Part shown: positions 23,537 through 35,274 of the stretch, in pieces
How positions within the stretch are numbered: the stretch's first letter is position 1
Layout of the letters: the number at the start of each line of letters is the position of its first letter
From: Macrosteles quadrilineatus
Lineage: Eukaryota > Arthropoda > Insecta > Hemiptera > Cicadellidae
Assembly: GCF_028750875.1 (NCBI RefSeq)
Contig: NW_026542596.1
Location: 68,174,988 to 68,238,987 of the forward strand
Reading direction: 5' to 3'
DNA: 64,000 nucleotides
Translations under genes and position numbers: made by a program
Notes under the pieces: generated by a model
Seen by the model: the letters and a program-made list of their open reading frames with translations, nothing else
Databases searched by the model: none
What the model was told of the DNA's origin: nothing

Positions 23537-23540
23537 TTAA

Positions 23541-23798
23541 AAATAAACCTTTTAAGTGTTCAATCTCTGAATCATTGTCTGTCAATCCTTTTATTTAAAA
23601 AAATATTTCTAAACGCTGAGTGTAGCTTTCAAACGTTTCCTTATCTTCATCATAAGCATCAAACTTTAATGCATTGCTTTGTAGTAGTTCCTTGGTACTT
23701 TGTCTTGATCTAGGCTGTTCTGTTTGTTGACTTGTTTGTTGTGCCATTAATGTCATAAAATTGTTTAAGGTAGATATAATGTCTTGTATTTCAGTCAT
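23541..23798 (-). pseudogene. gag: Gypsy gag, N-terminal part
   Basis: From the methionine at about 23798 the frame reads MTEIQDIISTL, a glutamine-rich stretch, then LKFDAYDEDKETFESYTQRL, the recognisable start of Gypsy gag (family pattern F....esw..Y..RLe.FF). The open frame starts further out, at 23855, but that part lies in the LTR, so I chose the inner methionine, about 20 bases after the LTR. The reading frame is lost near 23590, shortly before the piggyBac-type insertion. Confidence 0.8.
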
Positions 23799-23880
23799 TT
23801 GCTTACTCGTCGTCAAATTATTAAGTATAAATTTGTACAAAATATATGAACACAACTATTGAATCATGTTTATTTCTTAA

Positions 23881-25418
23881 CTAGCTGTATCCGCGGGCTT
23901 CGCCCCGTTTAACTTCATAAGTATTCGCATGGCTCATTCACGTCCTGGTTGAAGTTCGTTCGCTACGCTCACTCACCTTTAGGTTGGAGCTCGTTCGCTG
24001 CGCTCACTTGCCTTCAGGTTAGCTCATTCGTAACTTCATAAGTATTCGCATGGCTCATTCACGTCCTGGTTGAAGTTCGTTCGCTACGCTCACTCACCTT
24101 TTGGTTGGAAATAAGCTGTTGTCATAAATAAAAAAAAAAAAAAATAGTGCTGCACCCTGTTGGTAATCCTTGTAACTTTTATGCTATTGAACATCATAGA
24201 ACAGAACCAACTTGTTTAATTGAAACAGCTGTTAAGATTCATTAATCTATACTTATTTAATACGCAAGCAGGATTTTTGTGACAATTACTCCTCCAAAAC
24301 TACTGAACCGATTGACATGTTTTTGGTGTCATTGGAAAGAGCATAACGTGAAGTTTTGCAAGAAACTTTCTTTTCAGGTAAATAGTTAGAGAGTGAGGCC
24401 CTGGGGCCCTTTAAAGTTTTGTATTTCTCCATAAGATTAACATGGGAAACAAACATTGTTTTGAAACTCCAGCTGTTGTCAGAAATTAAATATTAATAAT
24501 TGGTCTCCATGGAAGCATGAGAAAATTCACAATGTTTACATTTTTGCTTTGACATTTAAATGTAAACAACGAGAACTGTCAAATGCCTATTTCACAATTT
24601 CAAACAGCTGATCCAAAGAAATAAAGCGACATGTGGTATGTTTATTTAATCTTAAACTTTATGATTGATTTTTGATTATGAATCTATTCCAATGATTCTG
24701 AAATAGATTTTTCCCGTTGCGAAGCAAAAATTAAAAGTGAGAAGAAGAACATATGTTAATTGTAAACAGTCAATAATTAAATTATTTATGTTGTATTAAA
24801 AATGTGTATAGTTTTGGATGTTTGTTTGTGTTTAATGATATAAGTTATTAATTATAGAATTTTTATTTTAAGGATTTGGAATATGAGTAAGCCTATGATA
24901 AATAACACCATTTCGGAGTTCTGCCAGTTTTTGCCTAGCTCTGTCCTGTAGTGTTTAAAGTAGCCTACACCTTATTATCTAAAAATTTGCTAAATAGCTT
25001 AGGTACGTTACTTTATAAAAGCTGACAGCCTTTTTACGTTGACTTAAATTGTAAGCTTACCTTTTCCCGTCATCATCGGAAATTATGACTGTTATTAGTT
25101 TTTAAACAAGTTATTTGTTTATAAATAACTCCTGTACTTCTTTGCAATTGCTCGATTTCGAGCAACATGTACACTAGTTCCTTTTAAATATGAAAAATCA
25201 TAAGATTAACATGGGGAACTACAGAGCCACTGGGGTGGAGCCCGAAAGGGTTTTTGAGATAAGAATATGCTTTAATGTTAATCGGGAATGTGAGCTATCA
25301 TCATGCCAAATTTCAGCCCAATCCGTCCAGTAGTTAACGCGTGATTGAGCAACACACACACACACACACAAACATACACACAAACTCACAAACTTTCAGA
25401 TTTATAATATTAGTAAGA
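23881..25418 (-). mobile_element. Non-autonomous Helitron, family 1, in the Gypsy LTR
   Basis: Read on the minus strand it starts TCTTACTAATATTATAAA and ends in a GGGGCGAAGCCCGCGG hairpin followed by ATACAGCTAG, between host A and T. It carries the family's TTCGTTCGCT.CGCTCAC repeats on the 3' side and CA-rich simple sequence near the 5' end. A second Helitron of another family sits inside it at 24246-25177. Confidence 0.9.
24246..25177 (+). mobile_element. Helitron, family 2, nested in a family 1 Helitron
   Basis: Starts TCTATACTTATTTAATACGC and ends with the hairpin TTGCTCGATTTCGAGCAA, then CATGTACACTAG. It sits between A and T. The family 1 copy at about 38795 has the same flanks joined without an insert (CATTAATTCCTTTTAAATAT), which is the empty site. 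A second copy is at 42592-43279. No protein-coding capacity. Confidence 0.93.
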
Positions 25419-25524
25419 TAAGATAATGAAAAGTAAACATTGAATTATTTACAATATGAAATTAAATCAGTCATATGATAAATATTAAAACTAAATGAGA
25501 GAGTTTTAAATATATAACAGATAC

Positions 25525-26235
25525 AATGAAAACTTAATTACTTAGATCCAAAGTAAACATAATCAAACAAATGAATATAGAAACATTTGAACAATCAGTT
25601 TTTTGTTTATCCCGGCCAAGCAAAAATTGTTTTTATTGTGACTTTTAACTTGTAACTTATGTGATTACTGTAAATACCTACAGTAGTTGTTGGGAATCAG
25701 GATTTGATATTTGCTGAAATCAATCTCAAGTTAACCTTTCCATAAACAATGCTGTCTTTTTTGTTGGAGTTTGTTTTTATGCTGTTTTGGATGATATCAC
25801 CATTTAATCCACAAGCTATTAATTAACCTCAATTTACATCAGCTAGGTCTATAATTAGTATATAATTAGCAAAAGTCATGTTCAAAGATAAGAAACACCA
25901 TTATTGGTGTGTTGTGTTATGTAAAATAATCTGATGGATTCATGATGCGGTGAGAAGTTATAAGTTAACACTGGAAATGCTGACATCAGTTAGTTACTCG
26001 GACCTTGTCATTTTTCTATTGGTAAGTCTTGTTGACTTATCAGCTGTTTTGTACATCTCTAAAGATTTGTTTCCAGTTTTTGTTGGACACAGATTTGTAA
26101 TGCCATTCAATTATTGCTTAAGCTATTTCATACAAGTTAAAAATAAAAAATAAACACTAAAAATCGATACAGTAAACAATGCAAACATACAAGTTTGATA
26201 TTATGGCTGGTTGATGGCTCTTTGTTGTTATGCAG
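25525..26235. other. Intron or upstream region of the transporter gene
   Basis: AT-rich, no repeat or exon recognised. It ends in a good splice acceptor (TTTGTTGTTATGCAG), so it is the 3' end of an intron whose upstream exon I cannot locate; the Gypsy nest may therefore also be intronic. Confidence 0.55.
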
Positions 26236-26322
26236 GGTGGTGCGATGGCGGGGCAGGTCAAGAAGGTGGCCCCGGACGGGGGCTGGGGCTGGATGGTAGT
26301 GCTTGCCATATCCATCAACAAT
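26236..26322 (+). CDS. Monocarboxylate transporter, exon with start codon
   Basis: First recognisable exon of a proton-linked monocarboxylate transporter of the SLC16 family, a plasma-membrane carrier of the major facilitator superfamily. A splice acceptor ends at 26235 and the donor GTGAGT starts at 26323. The methionine at 26245 opens a frame containing APDGGWGWMVV, the SLC16 signature at the entrance of transmembrane segment 1. The first nine bases before the ATG are also open, so the true start may lie in an upstream exon; an N-terminus this short is possible but at the low end for the family. It ends in phase 0 and joins the exon at 46995 across a 20.7-kb intron. The exact substrate cannot be told from sequence. 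Confidence 0.9.
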
Positions 26323-27122
26323 GTGAGTACCTAGTAAACTTAGCTTTGACTTTTAGATAGAGCCTATTAGTTTATACTGTCCATTCAGGGTATATCTTGT
26401 AACTGTAGGCCTAACCAAATAAAAAAAAAAAAAATTTAAAAGCCAGTTGAATGAGCCACTTAGAGAATATGCTACAGTCTAAAACTCTAATTTCCCTCTG
26501 GATTTACAGAAGTGCACTCTGTCAGTAGCTTACAAGGTTTATTTTTATTCTAGAATCGGCCTCAATTTTACCATGTGAATGGAATATCTTGTTCTAACTA
26601 TAGACTGTTAGTTAAATGTTAAAACCTCTATCAACTTCATCTCTGAATCACAAGTCTATTGTTTTCTAACCCTAACAGAACTTGCATCAAAGTTCCAATA
26701 AGTGATAATATGCTACCCACTCAAGATATTATCAAACTGTCCCGGAAATGTCAAAATAATGTTTGGAACTTGAACAACTTTAATCAGTTTCAATTATTTT
26801 TTCTGCCTTGTATTAACACCTGGGTTGTGGTAGTTCTGGCAAACAGCGGATGTAATTAAATGAGATCCCAGATTCAATTTTTGAGTTGAGCTCATCAAAT
26901 CTGGAATTAAAAATAAAATCTTTTTCTGAGATTCAATGGATTTATGAGTCGTGGTTGACACTTAACTGTTGTACTTAAATTACCACTACAATTTTTTTAG
27001 GACATTGTTCTGCCTAAAACCTTACAATGAATACTTAAATACTCTCAGCAATAATGGGAATGACCCTAAATGTATGTATTTTAAATGGCGTTCAGGGGCA
27101 CTTCCATAATGCAAAAGGGATA
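26323..27122. other. Transporter intron 1, left end
   Basis: Intronic DNA after the GTGAGT donor. Short A run near 26420; no repeat border or other gene seen. Confidence 0.5.
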
Positions 27123-27772
27123 CAGTAGAACCCCTCATATCCAGCCACCACGGGACCAAGCCCCTGGCCGGATAACGATTTAGCCGGATAAACCAACCTA
27201 CTATGAAAATTACCATTGATCTAATAATATTATTGATCTAATATTATTTTATCAATATATGCAGTCAAAAGTATCATTCAAGTCTGTTCTGGGATTATTT
27301 TTAGAAGAATAGACATGTTTATAACTTAAAAAGAAAAACAAATTATTTGTAAGCTAAAGTCGTTAAGCAATGATAGTACAAATACATACTATGATTCCAG
27401 GTAGGCCTACAAAAAATATTAAATAATAATGGAGGTAAAATGACAATGAATTTGACTTGAAGATTTTTAAATGGTACATGCAATTTAAGTTACTCAACTT
27501 TCTTATCCATTTTGTGAAATACAAAAATTAATGTACGGTACTGTACTGTACTAACCCCACTTTGGAAAAAAATCAACCACAGTAAATAAATGATAAACAA
27601 ACTAATAAATAGTGAGAACAATTTATTTTATGACTTGAGTAAGCGCAAAGACTAGTGCTTGCATCTAAACGTCTGTAAGATGTGAGAAAAACATTTTCTT
27701 ATTGGCTTCCTGGAAGGGGCCGGATAAACAGAGGACCGATAAAACCAAGGCCGGATATGAGGGGTTCTACTG
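27123..27772. mobile_element. pogo/Tigger-type MITE in intron 1
   Basis: The ends CAGTAGAACCCCTCATATCC and its inverse enclose 650 bp, with TA on both sides (27121-27122 and 27773-27774). The GAACCCCTC..ATCCGGCC tip is typical of pogo/Tigger derivatives. No transposase frame. Inside the ends, CCGGATAA blocks are repeated in inverted orientation. Confidence 0.9.
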
Positions 27773-29490
27773 TAGTGAGTTTTTGAAAAGGGGTTCATGG
27801 CACCTCCATTTAAGCCCCCATGGCCACAAACCCTCTTGGTGCACTGCATACAGAATTGTCTTGGATCAAAGCTAGAAACTCAATTCACTCAACTTTTAGA
27901 TATTTAGTTTTTCATTGATAATGCCAGTGCCGGACAGGTATTCTGTGTTTCGTGAGGTTGAATTGTATTTCACGGGAAGTGTTTACCGGGATATGGCTTG
28001 GTTTGGTCTTTGTACTGTTTGGTGTATTACAACCTCCTACAGTTGAGCTTATATAAGGCTGAGCTTATATAAGGTTCACACCAGCCAGGCCCGGTGCAAA
28101 GTGTATTTCCCAAAGGACGCGTTGCAGAAAGTCAACAGTCCCGGAAGGTCAAATAATTTATACCTGTGCCGCTAGGTCAAAAACTACAATGTTTGCAGTG
28201 TCTGTAGATCAAAAATCCCAGAAAGTCAAATAGTACAGTCCGGGCTAAAAGTTTAGTCTATGTTAAAGCAATTGACTTATTGGGAATTTGACTTAATGCA
28301 ACAGCAGTTTTAATATAACGAAATAAGATAAAATATAAGTTCAGTTTCGCTGAGTCAACAGTGCCGGAAGGTCAAAAGTATAATCTGTTAAAAACAACGA
28401 TAGTCCTCTCGACGCATGTCTTCAATAATTTCGTGTTTTGGTGTTCTTAAAGTTGTGCTAACATTTTGAAATTTGGCACAGAGCTTCTTGGTTAGTCCTA
28501 CTCGATGACTATTTTGTTGGAACTTTAAACTATTTACCGATCTAATTAATAAAAAATGATTTGTATGGTAAAATAGTTTTAAATCGTGATTTCTAACATG
28601 AAAAAGTTAGCATGCGAGATTTTTTGTTGTTTTTGGGTTAGAGAGGTTTTGTCTGTGGCAAAGTTGTAGCCAAAAGTGTGATGAGTAAAATATATTTTTT
28701 TGAATTTTTTACAATCAGTGGTTCAGTAGATAACTTGGGTTGAAGAGGACGGCAAATTTAGCATTTCGCAACGCATGGAAAGAACTACATCGTACGATGC
28801 GACTGCTGAGTGGACTTTTAATTTATCTAATTTAATTTATCTAAGGACAAGAAAAAGGTGAATATACAGATCACCAATCAATGATCAATGAATCATTGAA
28901 AACCAATGAAAACAGAAAAAGTTCAAAATCTACACATTTCTTTCTACATCTATTATTTCTTACTTTACAAAATCACCGAAACCACGCTCTCCTCGTGTAA
29001 GTATAGATATATTGTGGGAACTACATCTGCCCTAGGTTGAATTAGCATAATAGCGCAAGTTTAAATGAGAACAATTGTATGACTAAAACTAGTAAAAATA
29101 ATTGATTTGGTAACTGATGACGTTGTTTAGACCTATCAGGAAACTACACTCCTTTACCACGTAAATATCTAACATAGTTTGTACCTCTGTGATTTCGTCT
29201 AATCATATTCAGTGATTCATTCTTTACATAGTTTGACTTTTTCGTAGGCCTGGTTGCAATATAGCTTATGTCTGGTTTTACATAGGTGTTGTCGCTGGTT
29301 ATACAGTAGTACTTGCACATATTCGCGCCTTTTTTAATCCCGCGCTTTTATCGAGTGCGTTGACATTGACTAGTTATTCCAACTATTGTCATCAGTTTCT
29401 TGTTCTGTAACTCACATTCTAATCCTGATGTATCCCTCACTACATTTCCGCCTTGAACTGCATTATTTGACGAGCGTCTGGTTTAAATAC

Positions 29491-29551
29491 ATTAATCGAT
29501 TTACAAGCTACATTATGAAATATTCATAATGTACCTTGCAAATCGATTAAT
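29491..29551. repeat. Near-perfect hairpin
   Basis: Inverted arms of about 29 bp with two-base loop: ATTAATCGATTTACAAG, then TACATTATGAA, mirrored. One extra base and one mismatch. Not followed by a T run on either side that would suggest a terminator; function unknown. Confidence 0.8.
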
Positions 29552-30245
29552 AGATAGTCTACTAACTAATTTACTCCCTACAAATAATTAGGTAATACAT
29601 TATTTAATACAGTGATATCAATGACAAATGTATATGATACTTTTACTAATACAATATTCTTAAATTTATTACACCTATTTGCAAATGTTTCAGCTAACTT
29701 GTCCACAGTAACATTTACATTCGTGTAGTTCTTGACAGAAGACTTTAATACAAAACTAGATGTATGTCTCTTGGACTTGACATAATTTCAAAAAGAAGTG
29801 ATATTGTATACAACTCACAACAAAAATCAAATAGTTAGTATACGCTGTCCTAATTGTTATTTTTACTTCCGATTTTATAGTTGTAAACAAGGCAATAATG
29901 GTGGTTGGAAAACTTAAGTTTTTCGCATACTTGTCTTAATTTACAGATTCGGTTGCATCCTTTGTTAACCAAAAAGGATATTTACATTTATTGACAAAAT
30001 AAAACTTAGACTGATCGATGATTATAAATACGATGGACAACTGCATTTACATCACCATACTTATGCAAATAGGTCCAAAATAAATCTCTCATAGACAATA
30101 TAACTTATAAAGACCGGCCTCTGCAGTAATATGGTTTACCGTACTTATTAATTGCGTACTTATTAATTTACCGTACTTATTAAAAAATAGCAAAGTGCCG
30201 AAAATTACCAATTTGTGGGTAAACCAAAGTAATCCAACGTAGCTT

Positions 30246-30270
30246 ACTCTAACCTAACCTAACCTAACCC
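30246..30270. repeat. Short TTAGG-type run
   Basis: About four copies of AACCT, the insect telomeric unit read on the C-rich strand. Another partial TTAGG lies at 30331-30336. It is too short to be a telomere and is probably chance or a repair scar. Confidence 0.6.
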
Positions 30271-31744
30271 ATACTTAGATCAGCAAAGTGCCGAAAATTA
30301 CCGATTTTGTGTAAACCCAGCTTAGGTTAGGGCTGAGGAGCTCAGCTAAAGGTTATTTTAGGGAGTCCTTGGAGGCTAGTGGCCATTTTGGATAATTTCA
30401 AACAGCTGCTGAAGAGCGATTTATCGTCCAAAAATATTTTTTCAAACACCAAAGTGATTATAATTTAACATCGAGTATAGTGTGAGATTAGAAATGTTCT
30501 TTGTAGTTTTTTATTGTTCTCCAGTGGAGTCAATGAAAGCTAACAGCCATCTTGGATTTGTCCCCCATAAGAGCGATGTTAATTACGTTAATTTCAGACA
30601 GCAGCTGGAGATTTATTTACAGTCCAAAAATATTTTTTTCAAACATCAGAGTGATTGTAATTTAAATATCTAGTATATTGTTAAATTATAAATTGTCTTT
30701 GTAGTTCTTACATTGTTTTATGAGTTACAACGTCTAGGCTCCAAGGACTCTTTTACACTCTTTTATTGACACTTACCAATCAAATGTGGCGATATTAATG
30801 ATTTATAACGCTTTTAACGATTTTCAAACGTGTTTTTCGTGGTGAAATATGTGTTTGCTGAAAAAGTGCAAGAGGAAAAGAAGTTTGAAATGACTCGAAT
30901 AATAAAAAATAGGCTTCCATTAAAAGAAAAAAAGATTTTTCGAGCGCTTATAATCGCCGATTTCTAAAGCTTTTCTCGATTTCCAAACGTGATTTTCAGG
31001 GTGAAACAGTCGTTTCCCCCTAAAGTGCCAAAGGAAAATAGCATAATTTTGGTAGATAAGGTAAAAAATGCGATAAAACATAAGTAGTGCAAGTTCAGTA
31101 TTGCCTCCTGGATTTCACCAATCACGTATTCAGACCCTAATTCCAAAATTTAGTTAACCTTGCGCTGGATTTTGAGATAAATATTGCAAACCCACAACGG
31201 ACCTTTCCAGTTCTTCCTTATCTTTACCGCATATCTCTCTTATCTCCAAGACTACAGACTGCGCAATGAAGGAGGGTCTCGTGCCTATGCCTAATCTGAT
31301 GAAGAATGAGCAAGAGCAATCGTACATTTGTTTTATAATTGTGGTGTAAAACTTTTTAATTTATGTTCAGATGTTATTTAATTTCTTGTTATGTGAGTTT
31401 GAATTTAGTATGGTAGCCATTTCAGAAGAAAGTATTAAAGTAATTTGAGATGTTAAGATTATGAAGAAATGTCATTTCTTTAACAGAAATACTAAGATAA
31501 CTTCTCAAAATGACTTCTAAATTGTTATTTATTTTGCTAATGCAAACAAGCATCTGTTTAGTAAATATAATTAAATTATTTCGTTTATTACGATTGTGTT
31601 AGTGTATATTACCATCGATATATCGAACTATTGACAAGAATGCCACATTTAGCTACCCCATTCAGTTTTTCATATTTAAAAATCATATCTTACAAACAGA
31701 ACTTTCCAAATTAAACATCAAAATTATTTAACTGACCTTTACCC

Positions 31745-32548
31745 TATAGAATCAGGAATCCCCAAAGGAAGCGTACTTGAACCATACTTGTATATTCCCT
31801 ATACATCGGACCTACCAGAAATTGTAAACACTATGGTTGCCACATTTGCGGATGATATGACCATTTTATCTGTCCACGACAAACCGGTTCAAACTACAGC
31901 AAATTTACAGTTAAACTTGGATGAAATTTCACATTGGTTTAAAACATGGAGGTTCAAAATTAGTGAAAATAAATCAGAAAACATTACTTTTACCCTAAAT
32001 CTGGCTACATGTCCTCCAGTATCCATGAACAATATTCACCACCCTAAAGTAACAGAAATAAAATACTTGGGCATGCACTTAGATGCAAAGCTTAATTGGA
32101 AGGCACATATCTGGACTAAAAGACAATATCTAAATTTTAAAATAACTAAGCTTAATTGTCTTCTTGGATCTAAATCAAAACTTAGTACACAAAATAATGT
32201 TACTTTGCAGAAAAGTTATAAAACCAATTTGGACTTATGGGAACCAACTTTGGGGATCATCAAGTACATCAAACATTGAAATTTTTCAACGATACCAATC
32301 AAAATTGCTACGTAAAATTGTCAACGCACCTTGGTTTGTTACTAACAGAACACTTCATAATAATCTTAGAATTTGAAAAGTCAAAGAAGAAATTACAAAA
32401 TCTAGTGAAAAAATATTATCAAATTGGAAAATCATTCAAAATCGTCTTATACAAAACAACTTTTGCAAAACTTATGACAGCTAGCCTGACCATACTACTG
32501 GAACGAATTACACGCGGTTGGTACCAAATGAAAGATATTTTCCTGTAG
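31745..32548 (+). pseudogene. Jockey-like LINE reverse transcriptase relic
   Basis: The frame from about 31745 shows GIPKGSVLEPYLY (motif B, normally GxPQGSxLgPlLf), FADDMTIL (catalytic pair at about 31847-31870), HWFKTWRFKISENKSENITF, KYLGMHLDAKLNWKAH, then after a frameshift near 32215 IKPIWTYGNQLWGSSS and LLRKIVNAPWFVTNRTLHN. That C-terminal pattern is typical of Jockey-clade LINEs. A stop at 32374 and two frameshifts kill it. The endonuclease and the first part of the reverse transcriptase are absent. It lies inside the 12.1-kb element, in sense with the transporter gene. Confidence 0.87.
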
Positions 32549-34273
32549 TTGTGATGAATCCCGTTATAAAATAAAATAGGCTCAAAAATAAACACAAGAA
32601 ACGAATTTAAAATTAAAAAAATAACTTGGGCCGTATGGGTTGCCATGTAGGTAACGAAATAAACAGAAAATAAAACCAAATAGAAGAAATTCCATTTACA
32701 TGTCTTATTTATAGCATAGGGTAAATATAGATAAGTTGGAAAAATACATACTTTTGGTCAAGTTTCCGACCACAAGGCGAGCTCTCATCTTGCACTAAAT
32801 TTATTGGACAATCACAACACCATTTACGACATTAAACCTCCCATTCAGATTCGGCTGTGTTATCAAAATTATCTTTGTTAGCTAGTGTTGAGAGTGGTAA
32901 ATCACTATACTTTTAACGTTGTATTATTGTTAATGTATTTGCTTATTTTTCTACTTTTGAAACAGACTGTAAATTAAATAAAGTTGAAACCCGATTAAGC
33001 TACAACCCATTTAATAGTATATTTCGTACCTAGGGCCAAAAATAAGGTTTTGCAGACTCGAGATAGTTTTTAAGTTCTCGACTTCGTCTCGATCGAGAGC
33101 TGCAAAACCATTTCGGTCCGTGGTACGAACGCTATTTTGCACCACACTATACCCTTTTGCCACTATTCACCTCTATAATAATGCACACTGATGGTCAACA
33201 CAACTACAACTTTAAGGTTATGTGAAGAAATAATTCGAGGAATCAGCAAAAATAAAAATAAATAGTTGCTAGGCAACGGTGACAATAAAATAATTCTATG
33301 GATACTGATTGTGTAGTTAATATGCATTCATGTTTTAAGTAAGTAAGCGGGCAGCTAATTTTGCGGCCCTAGGGACCAGCGACCACAGAATTAAAATTAA
33401 AATTGTAATTCTGTGGTCGCTGCTAGGGACCTGCTCGGTCCCCGAATAACGATGACAGCTGGCATGGCCAGCAAAACGTAACTTTCAGCCACCAATTAAC
33501 GTATGTAAAACCACTAAAACATCATAGTGTGGTGAAAAAAATTATACATACTTTCGATACATGCGATTGCATACAATCGAAGCTCACAACTGAGTTTAAA
33601 TCAGCTGACTTTCACTTCCTAGGGAGAAAATAGTGAAAACACCTACTTTAAGCTCACTAAATACGGCTGTTTTTGCTGCAGTATGACTCAGCGTTTGCAG
33701 TATGCTTCAGTGTTTTAATAAATATTTGATAGTTAATTTGTCGATAGTGTAATGCAGGTTAATCTTATATAATTCATTACAATGATCAACCACCAAACCA
33801 CATACTTCAGATTCAGTTAAGCCTAAAATTATTCAAAGATCCCGTGGGTGATAACATAGGTACGAAAAAGATATTTTTTAGATTTTAAGACGAAAAATTA
33901 ACTGATGAAGAAGCGGATGAAGCAACAGTCTGATCTAGAGTTAAGTTCACAAGAACAGTGGGAATGAAGCTAGTAATTAAGTCTAGTAATTAACGGTAGT
34001 ATACAAAATACGAAACGTGACATTGGATTGGGCCGTTGAGTATTTTGAATACAATAGGGGTATTCGTCAAACAGTTAAATATTATTATTTCTATGAATTT
34101 AATGGGTAACTTTAAAAGATTAGGTGGAATTTCTAACAATACTTCACCGTAATCAGCAGCAAACATACATAAGGAATTCCAGTTATTACAACAGACGCTC
34201 TGACAGCCCATCAACATAAGACCTGCAGACGGGTCAACGAATATGCTGAAAAAAATAACGAGATAAGTGAGTG
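32549..34273. other. Interior of the 12.1-kb element, middle part
   Basis: AT-rich. Contains a 17-bp-arm hairpin (33377-33393 with 33406-33422, CAGCGACCACAGAATTA and inverse) and an imperfect palindrome around 33055-33130 (TTTTGCAG...CTGCAAAA). No gene recognised. Confidence 0.5.
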
Positions 34274-34276
34274 TTA

Positions 34277-34726
34277 GGCCGGGGCCACACGACGCGGATC
34301 ATCCGCGCGGACGATCCGCGCAAATGATCCGCGTGGTCCGACAACACATTGAATCAAATGAGAGTGGCCACACGGGGCGATCCTAAGCCGCCTGGGCGGA
34401 TTGTCCGCGCCATGTCGCGGATTGTCCGCGCGATCATAAGCCGCGTTGGAGGGGATGACACACGTAGTCTTATGAGAGTGGCCACACGATACGGATTGTC
34501 CGCGCGGTTGGAGCTCATTTTTAAGCATTTGTAGTTGTTTTTTTGAGTTTGTGCTTGTGCGTTTCGGTTTATAGGTGTCGATACAGGCAAATTAATAGAA
34601 CTTGTTAAAGACAATGTGGGATTTATCATTTTGTTTTTCACGTTGTACATTTCTCATGAGTGTATCTTCCTTAGTTATATGCGGTCAAAGCAATTGAAGT
34701 AGCTCGTCAAACGATGCTATAGTAAC

Positions 34727-34757
<31 letters not shown>

Positions 34758-35087
34758 CGAACTATGGTTTCGCATGTGCTCGTAAAAGGTTTGGAACACA
34801 AATGGTTTATCGGTTATGAAAGGATGGACCCAATGATTTCGGTTAACCTTAGGCTCTAGCTCACCACACGCTTCTAATGCACAAACTAACATAAGTGTTT
34901 CGTCCATGACTACAACGAGAACGAGTGAATTAAACCATTTTCTAATCTTACAGTACTTGTACTACGTAGGCTGGGAAACCTCAACCGGAAGCGGTTCATC
35001 CGCTCCGTGTGGCCGGGACATCGTCGCGCGGCTTATGATCGTACGATCATAAGCCGCGCGGACGATCCGCCACGTGTGGCCCCGGCC
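34277..35087 (-). mobile_element. PIF/Harbinger element, internally deleted
   Basis: The ends GGCCGGGGCCACACG and CGTGTGGCCCCGGCC are inverted and flanked by TTA (34274-34276 and 35088-35090), the PIF/Harbinger target. Subterminal DNA is dense in GCGGAT.ATCCGC palindromes, and GAGAGTGGCCACACG occurs twice in the left arm (about 34369 and 34475). It retains only the start of a transposase (34707-34907). A 28-base A run lies at about 34727-34754. Confidence 0.88.
34707..34907 (-). pseudogene. Harbinger transposase N-terminus
   Basis: Minus-strand frame MDETLMLVCALEA...RNHWVHPFI...FQTFYEHMRNHSSEFF matches the beginning of HARBI1-like nucleases (…WVHPi…F..Ly…L..d..kFf.YFR). It then runs into a homopolymer that reads as phenylalanines. 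The DDE domain is missing, so it is the surviving 5' exon of a deleted element. The element it lies in has matching ends and a TTA target, so assignment to PIF/Harbinger is supported twice. Confidence 0.75.
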
Positions 35088-35274
35088 TTAAAGTGACTAT
35101 TTATATCCGGTGGTCATACGCCACGAGACATTCCGTCAGTGAATGGGAGGCCCACACAAGGGTGAAGATCGATAACGCGCTGCATTTGGAATGGAATAAA
35201 TTGCACAGGTCCTCGAAAAGTACTAAATTCTCGAGTCCCGAAAAAGTCAAGTCCCCAAAATGTCTTATACACTT

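Larger units (their letters stand above)
23819..25519 (-). repeat. 5' LTR of the Gypsy element, split by a Helitron
   Basis: LTR sequence lies at 23819-23880 and from about 25419 to 25519. Just inside it, on the minus strand, TTTGACGACGAG stands where a primer binding site is expected. Compared with the other LTR, a 13-base stretch next to the Helitron (TAAGATAATGAAA) is extra. Confidence 0.87.
17119..25524 (-). mobile_element. Ty3/Gypsy retrotransposon with five nested insertions
   Basis: A complete-ended element on the minus strand. Both LTR copies begin (plus strand) TATTAAGTATAAATT and end TATAACA; GATAC occurs at 17119-17123 and again at 25520-25524, a 5-bp target duplication. Internal order on the minus strand is gag, protease, reverse transcriptase, RNase H, integrase remnants, and a repeat-rich polyprotein tail, as in Ty3/Gypsy elements of the K02A2.6 type. 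Later insertions sit in the 3' LTR (17267-18037), the tail (18851-19661), gag (22665-23536) and the 5' LTR (23881-25418, with another inside at 24246-25177). Without them it is about 4.4 kb, short for the family because coding domains are deleted. Confidence 0.92.
28383..31744. other. Interior of the 12.1-kb element, left part
   Basis: AT-rich, with no recognisable open frame. It contains a hairpin at 29491-29551, four AACCT units at about 30248-30270, and an imperfect direct duplication (about 30386-30480 and 30586-30680) around GTCCAAAAATATTTTTTTCAAA with spacing of about 200 bp. Confidence 0.55.

Noticed and set aside
29491..29551. Transcription terminator
   Set aside because: The hairpin is strong, but this is intronic eukaryotic DNA without a T tract; the bacterial terminator model does not apply.
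30246..30270. Telomere or chromosome-end fusion
   Set aside because: Only about four AACCT units, one-sided, in the middle of a transposon; too short for telomeric origin.
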